Assembly (NCBI RefSeq): GCF_001673635.1
Contig: NZ_LZMH01000069.1
Span: forward strand, 310,001 to 374,000
Source: Mycobacterium asiaticum
GTDB taxonomy: Bacteria > Actinomycetota > Actinomycetes > Mycobacteriales > Mycobacteriaceae
DNA length: 64,000 bases
Direction of reading: 5' to 3'
Shown here: positions 16,270 to 27,054 of the stretch, one piece after another
How positions within the stretch are numbered: the stretch's first letter is position 1
Layout of the letters: each line of letters starts with the position of its first letter
Program-made: the position numbers and the translations under genes
The notes under the pieces: model-generated
What the model was told of the DNA's origin: nothing
Databases searched by the model: none
The model's input: the letters and a program-made list of their open reading frames with translations, nothing else

Positions 16270-17295
16270 ATGGCAGCCGAGAAGCGCGAACCCAAAGTCG
16301 TCGTCCTTGGTGGCGGATCCTGGGGCACCACCGTGGCGTCCATCTGTGCGCGCCGGGGACCGACGTTGCAGTGGGTGCGCTCAGAGGAAACGGCCAAGGA
16401 CATCAACGAGAACCACCGCAACAGCCGCTACTTGGGCGACGCGGTGGAGCTGTGCGAAAACCTGCGCGCCACTACGGACTTCGCTGAGGCAGCCAATTGC
16501 GCCGACGTCATCGTGATGGGGGTTCCGTCGCACGGGTTCCGCGGCGTGCTCACCGAACTGGGCAAGGAACTGCGCCCGTGGGTGCCGGTGGTCTCGCTGG
16601 TGAAGGGGCTCGAACAGGGCACCAACATGCGGATGTCGCAGATCATCGAGGAGATCCTGCCCGGGCACCCGGCCGGCATCCTGGCCGGGCCGAACATCGC
16701 CCGCGAGGTGGCCGAGGGCTACGCCGCCGCCGCGGTGCTGGCGATGCCCGACCAGCATCTGGCCACCCGGCTGTCCACGCTGTTCCGAACCCGCCTGTTC
16801 CGCGTCTACACCACCGATGACGTGGTCGGCGTCGAGATGGCGGGCGCATTGAAGAACGTCTTCGCGATCGCGGTCGGCATGGGCTATTCGCTGGGCATTG
16901 GTGAGAACACCCGCGCGCTGGTGATCGCGCGGTCGTTGCGGGAGATGACCAAACTCGGAGTGGCCATGGGCGGTGACGCCCAGACCTTCCCCGGCCTGGC
17001 CGGCCTTGGTGATCTGATCGTCACGTGCACCAGCCAGCGCAGCCGCAACCGGCACGTGGGTGAGCAACTCGGTGCCGGCAAACCAATCGAGGAGATCATC
17101 GCATCGATGAACCAGGTCGCCGAGGGTGTCAAGGCGGCCAGCGTAATCATGGAGTTCGCCAACGAGTTCGGCCTGAACATGCCGATCGCGCGCGAGGTCG
17201 ATGCGGTGATCAACCACGGGTCCTCGGTCGAGCAGGCTTACCGCGGTCTGGCCGCCGAGACCCCGGGCCACGAAGTCCACGGGTCCGGTTTCTAG
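16270..17295 (+). CDS. gpsA: Glycerol-3-phosphate dehydrogenase [NAD(P)+]
   Basis: A 341-residue protein with the N-terminal dinucleotide motif VVLGGGSWGTTVA, the substrate-site segment VEMAGALKNVFAIAVGMG with the catalytic Lys, and the family string GLGDLIVTCTS. It reduces dihydroxyacetone phosphate to sn-glycerol-3-phosphate for phospholipid synthesis. It is orthologous to Rv0564c (gpdA1), one of two such genes in M. tuberculosis. Length and motifs are complete. Confidence 0.95.
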   Translation: MAAEKREPKVVVLGGGSWGTTVASICARRGPTLQWVRSEETAKDINENHRNSRYLGDAVELCENLRATTDFAEAANCADVIVMGVPSHGFRGVLTELGKELRPWVPVVSLVKGLEQGTNMRMSQIIEEILPGHPAGILAGPNIAREVAEGYAAAAVLAMPDQHLATRLSTLFRTRLFRVYTTDDVVGVEMAGALKNVFAIAVGMGYSLGIGENTRALVIARSLREMTKLGVAMGGDAQTFPGLAGLGDLIVTCTSQRSRNRHVGEQLGAGKPIEEIIASMNQVAEGVKAASVIMEFANEFGLNMPIAREVDAVINHGSSVEQAYRGLAAETPGHEVHGSGF

Positions 17296-17352
17296 GCCGC
17301 CAAGCGGTTCGATACCCGTATTCGCTTGTGCGCCAATGCGGACCGAGGCGCC

Positions 17353-17604
17353 CTAGTCGGCCTCGATGGCGATGTGCAGCCGCTTGCCGCACAGCTGCGC
17401 CAACCGGTCCAGCATGTCGACGCGCGGCGACTCGGCCCCCGTCTCCCACGCGTCGACATCGGCCTTGCTCACACCGAGTGCGGTGGCAAGTTGCTCCTGG
17501 CTCAATTCCGCGCCGGCCCGGGTCTCAAAGATCAGCTCGGCGACATTCAGTGAGACACCGGCTTCATGAACTTCCATCGATTTGCCCTGGGGCATTGCAA
17601 TCAC
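17353..17604 (-). CDS. Small XRE-family helix-turn-helix protein
   Basis: An 83-residue protein with one Cro/C1-type HTH (LSQEQLATALGVSKADVDAWETG, here described in part, at about 34-56) and almost nothing else. An internal Met (start 17577) is a plausible alternative start. It lies alone between gpsA and htpX, convergent with gpsA. No toxin partner is adjacent, so it is not an obvious antitoxin. It could be a local DNA-binding regulator; target unknown. Confidence 0.7.
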   Translation of the reverse strand: MIAMPQGKSMEVHEAGVSLNVAELIFETRAGAELSQEQLATALGVSKADVDAWETGAESPRVDMLDRLAQLCGKRLHIAIEAD

Positions 17605-17655
17605 AGCCTATTGGGGTTGTCCTGCTCGTTGTTGATACCGGCAGATATACCCAAT

Positions 17656-18519
17656 CTAGCCGCGCGCCATCGCCTCCAGGCGTCGGATGCGGTCCTCGAT
17701 GGGCGGATGCGTGGAAAACAGCGACCCGATGCGCTCTCCGGCGCGGAACGGGTTGGCGATCATCAGGTGTGCCTGGCTGGCCAGTTGCGGCTCGGGCGGC
17801 AACGGAGCCATCTGCACCCCGCCCGAGATCTTGCGCAACGCCGACGCCAGCGCAAGCGGGTCACCGGTCAGCATCGCCCCGGATTCATCGGCCTGATACT
17901 CCCGCGAGCGCGACACCGCCAGCCGGACCACCGTCGCGGCGATCGGACCCAGTAGCGAAACAAGCAGCAGCGCAAAAGGATTGGCGCCACCTTCGCGGTT
18001 GCCGCCGAACGCGCCGAAGAACATCGCCATGTTGGCCAGCGCGGTGACCACCGACGCGAGTGCACCGGCGACGCAGGAGATCAGGATGTCGCGGTTGTAG
18101 ACGTGGGACAGCTCGTGGCCCAGCACCGCACGCAGCTCGCGCTCGTTGAGGATCTGCAGAATGCCGGTGGTGCAGCACACCGCGGCGTTGCGCGGGTTGC
18201 GACCGGTCGCGAACGCATTCGGGGCGCTGGTGTCACTGATGAACAGCCGGGGCATGGGCTGATGGGCTGCGGTGGCGAGCTCGCGCACGATCTTGTACAT
18301 CACCGGTGCCTGTAATTCCGACACGGGCTGGGCGTGCATGGCGCGCAAGGCCAGCTTGTCGCTGTTGAAGTAGGTGTAGACGTTTAGACCGACGGCGAAC
18401 AGTGTCGCCAGGATGAGCGCCGTCTTCCCGAACAGGGCGCCGACGAACACGATCAACGCGGACATACCGACCAACAGCACGAAGGTCTTCAGCCTGTTGG
18501 CATGCGGATGCCAGGTCAT
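17656..18519 (-). CDS. htpX: Membrane zinc metalloprotease HtpX
   Basis: A 287-residue protein with two N-terminal membrane helices (about 13-50), the zinc motif HELSH (135-139) and a later glutamate region (REYQADESG) supplying the third ligand. Two further hydrophobic segments follow the catalytic site. HtpX degrades misfolded membrane proteins under stress, with its active site in the cytoplasm. Start ATG 18519 has GGAGGAC upstream. Orthologous to Rv0563. Confidence 0.95.
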   Translation of the reverse strand: MTWHPHANRLKTFVLLVGMSALIVFVGALFGKTALILATLFAVGLNVYTYFNSDKLALRAMHAQPVSELQAPVMYKIVRELATAAHQPMPRLFISDTSAPNAFATGRNPRNAAVCCTTGILQILNERELRAVLGHELSHVYNRDILISCVAGALASVVTALANMAMFFGAFGGNREGGANPFALLLVSLLGPIAATVVRLAVSRSREYQADESGAMLTGDPLALASALRKISGGVQMAPLPPEPQLASQAHLMIANPFRAGERIGSLFSTHPPIEDRIRRLEAMARG

Positions 18520-18613
18520 TTTTGTGTCCTCCTACGAACACTTCAGCTTGTCTTGACTTCAGCCGATCAACGCTCGAGCGGACAGTCAAGGTTCCGGACG
18601 GCGGGAATTCGTC

Positions 18614-19621
18614 CTAGCCGTGCCGGCTGACCGTGTAGTCGACCAGGGCCCGCAGCGCGGCCCGGCCGGGGCCGTCGGGCAACAACTCCAGCTCGTGATG
18701 TGCCTGGTCGGCGTATTGCGCGAGGGTTTCCTTGGCCTTGGCCATCCCGGACGACGACCGCAACAGACCCAACGCCTCCCCCACCTCGGCGTCGTCGTGA
18801 ATGGGGCCGGCCAGCAGCTCACGCAGCCGCGCACCCTCGGGCGCGGTTTCTTCCAGCGCGTAGAGCATCGGCAGGGTGCGGACGCCTTCCCGCAGATCGG
18901 TGCCCGGCAGTTTCCCGGATTCGTCGGACTCGCTGTCGATGTCGATGATGTCGTCGGCGATCTGGAACGCGGTACCGACAATGGCGCCGAGCCGGCTCAA
19001 TCGTTCGATCTGCTCGTCGTCGGCGCGGGAGAACATTCCGCCGAACCGGCCCGCGGCCCCGATCAGGCTGCCGGTCTTCTCATGGACCACCCGCAGGTAT
19101 TGCTCGATGCGATCCGCACCCTCGGGGGTCCCCCGGGTTTCCCGCATCTGACCGGTCACCAGCTCGGCGAAGGTGTCGGCGACAATCCGCACCGCTTCGG
19201 GCCCCAGCCGGGAGACCAGCCGTGACGCCGTCGCCAGCAGGTAGTCGCCGGCCAGAATGGCCACGTTGTTCCCCCACCGCGCGTTGGCGCTGGGCGCGCC
19301 GCGACGCACTTCAGCCTCGTCCATGACGTCGTCGTGGTACAGCGTCGCGAGGTGGATGAGCTCGACCACCGCGCCCGCCAGCGTCACCTCGGGGTTGTCC
19401 GGGTCCGGTCCGGTGTGCGCGCTGAGGACGGTGAACAGGGGGCGGAAACGCTTGCCGCCGGCCTGGAACAGGTGCAGCAGCGACTCGGTCATCACCTCGT
19501 CGGAGCCACGCAATTCGGCATCCATGAGCTGCTCGACCCGGCCCACGCCGTCGCGCACGGTCGCGGCGAAATCGGCGTCACCGAAGTCCACGCCCGCCAC
19601 CACCGTCGCCGGAGTTCCCAT
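18614..19621 (-). CDS. grcC1: Polyprenyl diphosphate synthase GrcC1
   Basis: From ATG 19621 the protein has 335 residues, matching Rv0562. Both aspartate-rich Mg-binding motifs are present: DDVMD (97-101) and DDIID (223-227). It condenses isopentenyl diphosphate onto an allylic primer to make a long all-trans chain. Next to menJ and within a menaquinone gene block, the likely product is the menaquinone side chain, which is inference. A much longer frame extends upstream to 19873 but runs into the divergent menJ gene, so I reject it. Confidence 0.93.
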   Translation of the reverse strand: MGTPATVVAGVDFGDADFAATVRDGVGRVEQLMDAELRGSDEVMTESLLHLFQAGGKRFRPLFTVLSAHTGPDPDNPEVTLAGAVVELIHLATLYHDDVMDEAEVRRGAPSANARWGNNVAILAGDYLLATASRLVSRLGPEAVRIVADTFAELVTGQMRETRGTPEGADRIEQYLRVVHEKTGSLIGAAGRFGGMFSRADDEQIERLSRLGAIVGTAFQIADDIIDIDSESDESGKLPGTDLREGVRTLPMLYALEETAPEGARLRELLAGPIHDDAEVGEALGLLRSSSGMAKAKETLAQYADQAHHELELLPDGPGRAALRALVDYTVSRHG

Positions 19622-19642
19622 TCGACCAACATACTGGTGGGC

Positions 19643-20881
19643 GTGGAGAACCAAGCCGCCAGAGCCCTGCACGCCGACGTGGTCGTCGTGGGCGCCGGAC
19701 CCGCCGGGTCGGCGGCGGCCGCCTGGACCGCGCGAGGGGGCCGGGATGTGTTGGTCATCGACTCGGCCAGCTTCCCGCGGGACAAGGCCTGCGGCGACGG
19801 GCTGACGCCGCGCGCGATCGCCGAGATGGAGCTGCTGGGGTTGGGTGAGTGGCTGGCCGGTCGCATTCAGCACCGTGGGCTACGGATGAGTGGCTTCGGC
19901 GGGGAGGTCGAGGTTGCCTGGCCGGGTCCCTCGTTCCCTGCCCACAGCAGCGCGGTGGCGCGGACGGAGCTCGACGACCGGATCCGCAAGGTCGCCGAGG
20001 AGTCCGGGGCGCGGATGCTATTGGGTACTAAAGTTGTTGGTGCGCACCATGACTCGTCACGCCGCGTGACGTCACTGACACTGGCCGACCGCACCGAGGT
20101 GTCCTGCGGCCACCTGATTGTGGCCGACGGGGCTCGGTCCTCGCTGGGCCGCAAACTCGGCCGGCGCTGGCACCAGGACACGGTGTACGGCGTTGCGGCC
20201 CGCGGCTACCTGGCCACCGCCCGCGCCGACGACCCGTGGCTGACGTCGCACCTGGAACTGCGGTCGCCGGACGGCGCCGTGCTGCCCGGTTACGGCTGGA
20301 TCTTCCCGCTGGGCAATGGCGAGGTGAACATCGGCGTCGGCGCACTGTCGACCACCAAGCGACCGGCCGACCTCTCGCTGCGGCCGCTGATCTCCTACTA
20401 CACCGATCTGCGCCGCGACGAGTGGGGTTTCGAAGGCGGCCCGCGGGCGGTGGCCTCGGCGTTGCTGCCGATGGGAGGCGCGGTTTCCGGGGTGGCCGGG
20501 CCTAACTGGGTGCTGATCGGCGACGCCGCGGCCTGCGTGAATCCGCTCAACGGCGAGGGCATCGACTACGGGCTGGAGACCGGCCGGCTGGCCGCACAGG
20601 TGCTGGACTCGCCCGACCTGTCGCAGCTGTGGCCCGCCTTGCTGACCGACCACTACGCGCGTGGATTCTCAGTGGCCCGCCGGCTGGCGCTGCTGCTGAC
20701 CTTCCAGCGGTTCCTGCCCGCGACCGGACCGATCGCGATGCGCTCGACGACGCTGATGCGCATCGCGGTGCGGGTGATGGCCAACCTGGTCACCGACGAA
20801 GACACCGATCTGGTGGCCAGGGCGTGGCGCAGCGGCGGGCGCGCATCGCGGTTGATCGACCGCCGGCCACCGTTCAGTTAG
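19643..20881 (+). CDS. menJ: Menaquinone reductase MenJ (geranylgeranyl-reductase family)
   Basis: GTG 19643 (or GTG 19637) gives about 412 residues. The N-terminal FAD motif is VVVVGAGPAGSAAAAW. The segments RDKACGDGLTPRA and LIGDAAACVNPLNGEGI are typical of the family. It closely follows Rv0561c, which reduces one double bond in the beta-isoprene unit of MK-9 to give MK-9(II-H2). Divergent from grcC1, with starts only 21 bp apart, so the promoter elements of each must overlap the other. Ends just before a 58-bp hairpin repeat. Confidence 0.93.
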   Translation: MENQAARALHADVVVVGAGPAGSAAAAWTARGGRDVLVIDSASFPRDKACGDGLTPRAIAEMELLGLGEWLAGRIQHRGLRMSGFGGEVEVAWPGPSFPAHSSAVARTELDDRIRKVAEESGARMLLGTKVVGAHHDSSRRVTSLTLADRTEVSCGHLIVADGARSSLGRKLGRRWHQDTVYGVAARGYLATARADDPWLTSHLELRSPDGAVLPGYGWIFPLGNGEVNIGVGALSTTKRPADLSLRPLISYYTDLRRDEWGFEGGPRAVASALLPMGGAVSGVAGPNWVLIGDAAACVNPLNGEGIDYGLETGRLAAQVLDSPDLSQLWPALLTDHYARGFSVARRLALLLTFQRFLPATGPIAMRSTTLMRIAVRVMANLVTDEDTDLVARAWRSGGRASRLIDRRPPFS

Positions 20882-20885
20882 GTAG

Positions 20886-21683
<798 letters not shown>

Positions 21684-21713
21684 CGTGCACAAGCCAGGTG
21701 TATAGTCCGTCTA

Positions 21714-22049
21714 ATGAAGCGCACACGGCTGGCTGTTTTCGCTGGGCTGGCGGTTGCCGCGATCGGGTTTGCGGCACCCGCGCAGGCCGATGACTACGAC
21801 CAGGTCTTCAACAAAACGCTGAACGGGTTCGGCATCTACGGCCCGCAGGACTACAACGCCTGGCTGGCCAAGATCAGTTGTCAGCGTCTGGAGCGGGGTG
21901 TCGACCACGATGCCCACCAGGCGGCGACATTCCTGCAGCGCAACCTGCCCCGGGGCACCACTCAGGGGCAGTCGCTGCAGTTCCTCGGCGCCGGCATCGA
22001 CCACTACTGCCCCGAGCAGGTCGGCGTTCTGCAGCGCGCCGGAACTTAG
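21714..22049 (+). CDS. Small secreted protein (Rv0559c-like, DUF732-type)
   Basis: A 111-residue exported protein. A signal peptide at 1-25 ends APAQA before DDYDQ. The mature part has two cysteines (C56, C99), probably disulfide-linked, and the DUF732-like pattern of helices ending DHYCPEQ. In M. tuberculosis Rv0559c is co-induced with Rv0560c by salicylate; here the 30-bp gap also suggests a shared transcript. Function unknown. Confidence 0.85.
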   Translation: MKRTRLAVFAGLAVAAIGFAAPAQADDYDQVFNKTLNGFGIYGPQDYNAWLAKISCQRLERGVDHDAHQAATFLQRNLPRGTTQGQSLQFLGAGIDHYCPEQVGVLQRAGT

Positions 22050-22071
22050 GCCCCCTGACTCAGCCGGCCTA

Positions 22072-22761
22072 CTAGGCCGGCTTGTACGCGGCGTGCAGCG
22101 CCACGATGCCACCGGTCAGATTGCGCCACCGCACCGCCGACCACCCGGCGCGTGAGATCTCGTGCGCCAGCGCCGCCTGGTCGGGCCACGCCCTGATCGA
22201 CTCGGCGAGGTAGACGTAGGCGTCGGGGTTGCTCGATACCGCACGCGCCACCCGCGGCAACGCCTGCATCAGATATTCCTTGTACGCCGTGGCGAACATT
22301 TTGCTTGTCGGAGTGGAGAATTCGCACACCACCAGCCGGCCGCCGGGCTTGGTGACGCGGGCCATCTCGCGCAGCCCGGCGGGATAGTCGGCCACATTGC
22401 GCAGGCCGAAACTGATTGTCACCGCATCGAATACCTCGTCGGCGAACGGCAGCTTGGTCGCGTCGCCGGCTACCTTGGGCACCGCGCGTGCGCTGCCGGC
22501 CGCCAGCATGCCGACCGAGAAGTCGGCCGCCACACACCACGCGCCCGACTTGGCCAATTCAACCGTCGAGACGGCGGTACCCGCGGCGAGATCGAGCACC
22601 TTGTGGCCGGGCCCGATACCCAGCGCCGCGCGGGTGGCCCGACGCCAGAACCGGTCCTGGCCCAGCGAAAGCACGGTGTTGGTGAGGTCATAGCGGCGTG
22701 CGACGCCGTCGAACATCGACGCGACGTCGCGGGGATCTTTGTCGAGGTCCGCGCGGCTCAC
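22072..22761 (-). CDS. menG: Demethylmenaquinone methyltransferase
   Basis: A 229-residue UbiE/MenG-family enzyme with SAM motif [15 protein letters not shown] and the family segment [19 protein letters not shown]. It methylates demethylmenaquinone in the last ring-modifying step. Orthologue of Rv0558, called menH or ubiE in older annotation. Convergent with the secreted-protein gene (22 bp gap). Confidence 0.95.
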   Translation of the reverse strand: MSRADLDKDPRDVASMFDGVARRYDLTNTVLSLGQDRFWRRATRAALGIGPGHKVLDLAAGTAVSTVELAKSGAWCVAADFSVGMLAAGSARAVPKVAGDATKLPFADEVFDAVTISFGLRNVADYPAGLREMARVTKPGGRLVVCEFSTPTSKMFATAYKEYLMQALPRVARAVSSNPDAYVYLAESIRAWPDQAALAHEISRAGWSAVRWRNLTGGIVALHAAYKPA

Positions 22762-22826
22762 GCCTCAGACGCTACCGGCCCGGCGCGCGCGGGAATGCAC
22801 CGCCGGTCACTGCGTTACATGTTCGC

Positions 22827-23651
22827 GTGAGCGAAAAAGTTTGGTTTATCACTGGTACATCGCGCGGCTTCGGCCGGGAATGGGCCGCCGCTGCCCTGAA
22901 ACGCGGCGACAAGGTGGCCGCTACCGCACGAAACACCGCGACGCTGGACGACCTCGTCAGCCAATACGGTGACGCGGTGTTGCCGATCCAGTTGGACGTC
23001 ACCGACCGCGAGGCGGATTTCGCTGCCGTCAAGCGGGCACATGACCACTTCGGGCGCCTGGACATCGTGGTCAACAACGCCGGATACGGGCAGTTCGGGT
23101 TCATCGAGGAGCTGACCGAGCAGGAGGCTCGCGACCAGATCGAAACGAACGTCTTCGGCGCGCTGTGGATCACTCAGGCCGCGTTGCCCTATCTGCGGGC
23201 ACAGGGCAGCGGGCACATCATCCAGGTCTCCTCGATCGGTGGCATCAGCGCGTTTCCCGACGTCGGCATCTACCACGCATCCAAGTGGGCGCTGGAGGGG
23301 TTCTCCCAGGCGTTGGCCCAGGAGGTCGCGCCGTTCGGTGTGCACGTCACGCTGATCGAACCCGGCGGGTTCGACACCGACTGGAGCGGTTCGTCGTCCA
23401 AGCGCGCCACCCGACTGCCCGACTACGCCGACGTGCACGCCGCGCAGGACGAGTGGCGCAAGCGGCGCTGGGCCAAGCCCGGCGATCCGTCCGCCTCGGC
23501 CGCGGCGGTGCTGAAGGTGGTCGACGCCGAAAACCCGCCGCTGCGAGTGTTTTTCGGTGCCGGTCCGCTGCAGATCGCCAAGGAGGACTACGAGAACCGG
23601 CTGCGCACCTGGGAGGAATGGCAGCCCGTCGCCGAACTGGCGCAGGGCTAG
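22827..23651 (+). CDS. Short-chain dehydrogenase/reductase
   Basis: GTG 22827 gives 274 residues. The cofactor motif TGTSRGFG, the NNAG motif (VVNNAGYGQFG) and the catalytic YHASK are present, as in the classical SDR group that includes retinol-dehydrogenase-like oxidoreductases. It is divergent from menG and I do not recall a counterpart at this position in M. tuberculosis. Substrate unknown. Convergent with mgtA, 3 bp apart. Confidence 0.88.
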   Translation: MSEKVWFITGTSRGFGREWAAAALKRGDKVAATARNTATLDDLVSQYGDAVLPIQLDVTDREADFAAVKRAHDHFGRLDIVVNNAGYGQFGFIEELTEQEARDQIETNVFGALWITQAALPYLRAQGSGHIIQVSSIGGISAFPDVGIYHASKWALEGFSQALAQEVAPFGVHVTLIEPGGFDTDWSGSSSKRATRLPDYADVHAAQDEWRKRRWAKPGDPSASAAAVLKVVDAENPPLRVFFGAGPLQIAKEDYENRLRTWEEWQPVAELAQG

Positions 23652-23654
23652 GGC

Positions 23655-24797
23655 TCAGGCGTAGCGCCGGGTGAGGCTCGGCCGCCCCGGAGCGGCCAGC
23701 ACCGCTTCGTAGTGGCCGAGTAGCTCGTCGCAGATGACCGGCCAGCTGCGGCCGAGCACGCTGCGCCGTGCCGCCGGCGCGTAGCGCCGCCGTCGCTGCA
23801 GCAGGTGCGCGACGGCATTGGGCAGTTGTGCCTCGAACCGCTCCACCGGCAACAACAGCCCGGTGCGGTACGGGGTGACCAGGTCGCGCGGGCCGCCGGC
23901 GTCGGGGGCGATAACCGGCAACCCCGACGCCAGCGCTTCCTGCACGACCTGACAGAACGTCTCGTGCTCCCCCGGGTGCACGAAGACGTCCATGCTGGCG
24001 TAGGCCGCGGCCAGCTCGCTGCCGTACAAAGCCCCGGTGAAAACCGCTGCGGGCATTGCCGATTGCAGCTTGACGCGGTCGATGCCGTCGCCAACCACGA
24101 CGACCTGCACCGAGTCGTCGGCTGCCACACCGGAAAGCCGCTCGACGTGCTTTTCCGGGGCGAGGCGGCCGACGAAACCGACGATCGGCTTGCCGTGCGG
24201 GGACCATCGACGGCGCAGCGCCTCGTCGCGCGCCGAGGGGGCGAAGCGGATCAAGTCCACTCCCCTGGCCCACCGGTGTACCCGTGGAAACCGCTGCGCG
24301 GCAAGGACTTCCATGGTAGGGGTGGAGGGCGCCAGGGTACGGTCGGCGAGACTGTGCAGGTGCCGGAACCACGCCCACGCGGCCCGGGTGGTCATCGGGA
24401 TGCCGTAGCTTGCGGCGAAACCCGGCACATCGGTCTGATAGACCGCCACCGTCGGCACACCCAGCCGGCGCGCGGCGAGCATCCCGCCGTAGCCGAGCAG
24501 CGCCGGTGAGGCCAGATGCACGACGTCCGGATCGAACCCGCGCAGCACCCGCAACATCTTCGGGGTGGGCACGCCCAACGGCAGCGTGGTCACCTTGGGG
24601 AACATCCGCGACGGCGCCCGATGCACCCAGACACCGTCGTGCAGCCGGTCGGCGCGCGGCTCGCCGGCCGGGTTGTCCGGCGCGATGACGATCGCCTGGT
24701 GCCCGGTGCTGCGCAGATGTTCGAGAACCCGGACCACCGAGTTGCTGACACCGTTGACCTGTGGAAGGAACGATTCGGCGACGATCGCAACGCGCAC
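23655..24797 (-). CDS. mgtA: GDP-mannose-dependent alpha-mannosyltransferase (MgtA/PimB family)
   Basis: A 380-residue GT4 glycosyltransferase with N-terminal [17 protein letters not shown] and C-terminal nucleotide-sugar site [19 protein letters not shown]. Orthologue of Rv0557, first named PimB and later shown to mannosylate a glucuronosyl diacylglycerol glycolipid (MgtA). It works at the cytoplasmic face of the membrane. The assignment to MgtA rests on synteny and family. Confidence 0.9.
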   Translation of the reverse strand: MRVAIVAESFLPQVNGVSNSVVRVLEHLRSTGHQAIVIAPDNPAGEPRADRLHDGVWVHRAPSRMFPKVTTLPLGVPTPKMLRVLRGFDPDVVHLASPALLGYGGMLAARRLGVPTVAVYQTDVPGFAASYGIPMTTRAAWAWFRHLHSLADRTLAPSTPTMEVLAAQRFPRVHRWARGVDLIRFAPSARDEALRRRWSPHGKPIVGFVGRLAPEKHVERLSGVAADDSVQVVVVGDGIDRVKLQSAMPAAVFTGALYGSELAAAYASMDVFVHPGEHETFCQVVQEALASGLPVIAPDAGGPRDLVTPYRTGLLLPVERFEAQLPNAVAHLLQRRRRYAPAARRSVLGRSWPVICDELLGHYEAVLAAPGRPSLTRRYA

Positions 24798-24864
24798 AAC
24801 ACCACGGTGGCAGCGCCGCCTGTCGGAAAGGTTGCCGACGGGATACGCGTCGCGGAAGCCGGGG

Positions 24865-25365
24865 CTACGAACCGGTGCGTTTGTGCAGCCGCTTGTCCAG
24901 TACCGCGAGCAGCGTCAAGGCGATGGCGGCCGCCAACCAGCCGACCACCGCGATCGACCCCGCCGGGATGATCGCCAGCCCGGCGTTGCGGTGCTGCACC
25001 CGGACCAGGTTGGGGTCCCTCTTGTTGTACTCGACGTAGATCCGCATGCCGGTGGCCAGCTCGGACGGGTAGAGCACCCCCAGCTCGGGCCGGTAGGTGA
25101 CCCGCTCGGGCGTGACGAACTCGATGGTGGAGCGTCGCGGCCCGGCGCTGAGCACCTCGGCTTGGGCCACCCCCATGTTGCGTTGGATCGCCAGATCGTT
25201 GCGCCACGCGCCGGCCACCAGCAGCACCGATTGCAGGGTCACCAGGAAGGTGACGATCAGCACGGTGATGCGCGCCCAGCGCACCACAATCCTGGCCCTG
25301 GTGTCCGGCCTGTCCTCGGTGGTGCCATGAATCAGTATGCGCACCAACCGTTTCAGCGACTTCAA
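24865..25365 (-). CDS. Two-span membrane protein (Rv0556-like, DUF3592-type)
   Basis: About 166 residues if it starts at the TTG at 25365, which overlaps the menD stop (TTTGA). One helix near the N-terminus ([20 protein letters not shown]) and one near the C-terminus ([18 protein letters not shown]) enclose an extracytoplasmic beta-rich segment. The position and size match Rv0556. Start uncertain because the codon is weak and a longer frame overlaps menD. Function unknown. Confidence 0.8.
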   Translation of the reverse strand: MKSLKRLVRILIHGTTEDRPDTRARIVVRWARITVLIVTFLVTLQSVLLVAGAWRNDLAIQRNMGVAQAEVLSAGPRRSTIEFVTPERVTYRPELGVLYPSELATGMRIYVEYNKRDPNLVRVQHRNAGLAIIPAGSIAVVGWLAAAIALTLLAVLDKRLHKRTGS

Positions 25366-27020
25366 AGGGCCGCCCTGATCGCCGCATGCAATCGTCGCAG
25401 CGACGACCGGTCCGCTTTGACCTCCAGCACCCGCAAGCCCTCGCCGGGTTCGTCGAGGGCGGTTGCCAGCTCCTGGACCTCGATCTGCCGACTCTCCACG
25501 TGGTAGGCGCGGCACAGCGCGCCCACGTCGACGTCGTGCGGGGTGCCGAAGATCCGGGACGAGACGTCGCTGAAGCGCGGATCGCCCTGCTCGAGCAGTT
25601 CGAAGATACCGCCGCCGTTGTCGTTGGACACCACGATTGTCAGGCGGCGAGGTGTGGGCTCGGTGGGCCCGATCAGCAGCCCGGAACTGTCGTGCACGAA
25701 GGTCAGGTCACCGATCAGCGCGACGGTACGGGGCGGGTCGTCCTGCTCGCCGACGCGTTCGTGCGCCAGCGCCGCGCCGATCGCGGTGGACACGGTCCCG
25801 TCGATGCCGGCCACGCCGCGGTTGGATCGCACCCGGATGCCGCGCGCGTCCAGCGCGACCAGCGCGGCGTCCCGCACCGGGTTCGACGCGCCCAGCACCA
25901 GTTGGTCACCGGGCCGCAGCGCGTCGGCCACGGCGGCGGCGACGTGCAGGCCGGTGGTCAGCGGGTGCTCGGCCAGCTGGGTGCGCACCGCGGTGACGGC
26001 CTGCTGGTGCAGCTCGGCACAGCGACGCAGCCAGGCGGGGTTGGGCACTCCCGAGGTGACCGCCCGGGTGCCGTTGGCCTGGGAGTTGCCCGACACGTCC
26101 GGCCAGCGCGGGCCCGTCGTCAGCGCATACACCGGCACGCTGGGATCGGCCAACAGCGCCGATACCGGGCGGTGCAGGGTCGGCCGGCCGAGCATGATCA
26201 CCTGCTGGGGCCGCAACAGCGGCAGGGCGAGGGGATGCAGCGGGTTGGCAGCCGGCGGCGCCGTCGGCTCGGCGACGGTCGGCAATTCCGCCAGATTGGG
26301 GTAGCTGCCCGCGCCGTGCCCGGCAATGACGACGGTGTCGGGCGTGAGGTCGATGTCGAGCGGTTGATCGAAGGTGACCGGCGGCGTGTAGGTCCACGGC
26401 TTGCCGTCCGGGCGTCCGGGCGGGGTGGGCGCGTTCAGGTGTTCCGGGTCGGGCACCAGGGGTTCCCGCAGCGGGATGTCGAAGTGCACCGGCCCGGCGT
26501 TCGCGGTGCGAGAACCCAAGGCCGCCACCAATACTCGGCTGGTGGCCGAGCGCCAGGTGGCGTTCAGGGCGGGAATTCGGTCGGGGGCGTCTTCGGCGAG
26601 GCCCAGGCTGATGGTGGCGCGCACCTGCGACCCGAAGTAGCCCAGCTGCTCCATGGTCTGGTTGGCTCCGGTGCCCAGCATTTCGTAGGGCCGGTTGGCG
26701 GACAGCACGATCAGCGGCACCCGGGCGTAGTTGGCCTCGACGACGGCGGGTCCGAGGTTGGCGACGGCGGTGCCCGATGTCATCGCGATACACACCGGCG
26801 CGGGACCGTTTGAGCCCCCGATGGCCAACCCGATGGCCAGGTAGCCGGCGGTGCGCTCGTCGATGCGCACGTGCAACCGCAACCGGCCGGCCCGATCGGC
26901 GTCGTGCAGGGCGAACGCCAGCGGCGCGTTCCGCGACCCGGGGCACAGCACCACGTCGCGCACCCCACCGCGGATCAATTCGTCGACGACGACGCGGGCC
27001 TGGGTCGTCGAGGGGTTCAC
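25362..27020 (-). CDS. menD: SEPHCHC synthase MenD
   Basis: A 552-residue thiamine-diphosphate enzyme, close to the 554 of Rv0555. The C-terminal ThDP/Mg site is visible as [12 protein letters not shown] followed by SNDNGGGIF, and the N-terminal pyrimidine-domain segment is [17 protein letters not shown]. It adds a succinic semialdehyde unit from 2-oxoglutarate to isochorismate, the first committed step of menaquinone synthesis. Part of a minus-strand run with bpoC and menC. Confidence 0.96.
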   Translation of the reverse strand: MNPSTTQARVVVDELIRGGVRDVVLCPGSRNAPLAFALHDADRAGRLRLHVRIDERTAGYLAIGLAIGGSNGPAPVCIAMTSGTAVANLGPAVVEANYARVPLIVLSANRPYEMLGTGANQTMEQLGYFGSQVRATISLGLAEDAPDRIPALNATWRSATSRVLVAALGSRTANAGPVHFDIPLREPLVPDPEHLNAPTPPGRPDGKPWTYTPPVTFDQPLDIDLTPDTVVIAGHGAGSYPNLAELPTVAEPTAPPAANPLHPLALPLLRPQQVIMLGRPTLHRPVSALLADPSVPVYALTTGPRWPDVSGNSQANGTRAVTSGVPNPAWLRRCAELHQQAVTAVRTQLAEHPLTTGLHVAAAVADALRPGDQLVLGASNPVRDAALVALDARGIRVRSNRGVAGIDGTVSTAIGAALAHERVGEQDDPPRTVALIGDLTFVHDSSGLLIGPTEPTPRRLTIVVSNDNGGGIFELLEQGDPRFSDVSSRIFGTPHDVDVGALCRAYHVESRQIEVQELATALDEPGEGLRVLEVKADRSSLRRLHAAIRAAL

Positions 27021-27054
27021 TACTACAGAGTGTCACAACCTGCGCCGCGGCGGC

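Noticed and set aside
17353-17604. XRE-type protein as an antitoxin
   Set aside because: No toxin-like gene lies next to it; neighbours are gpsA and htpX.
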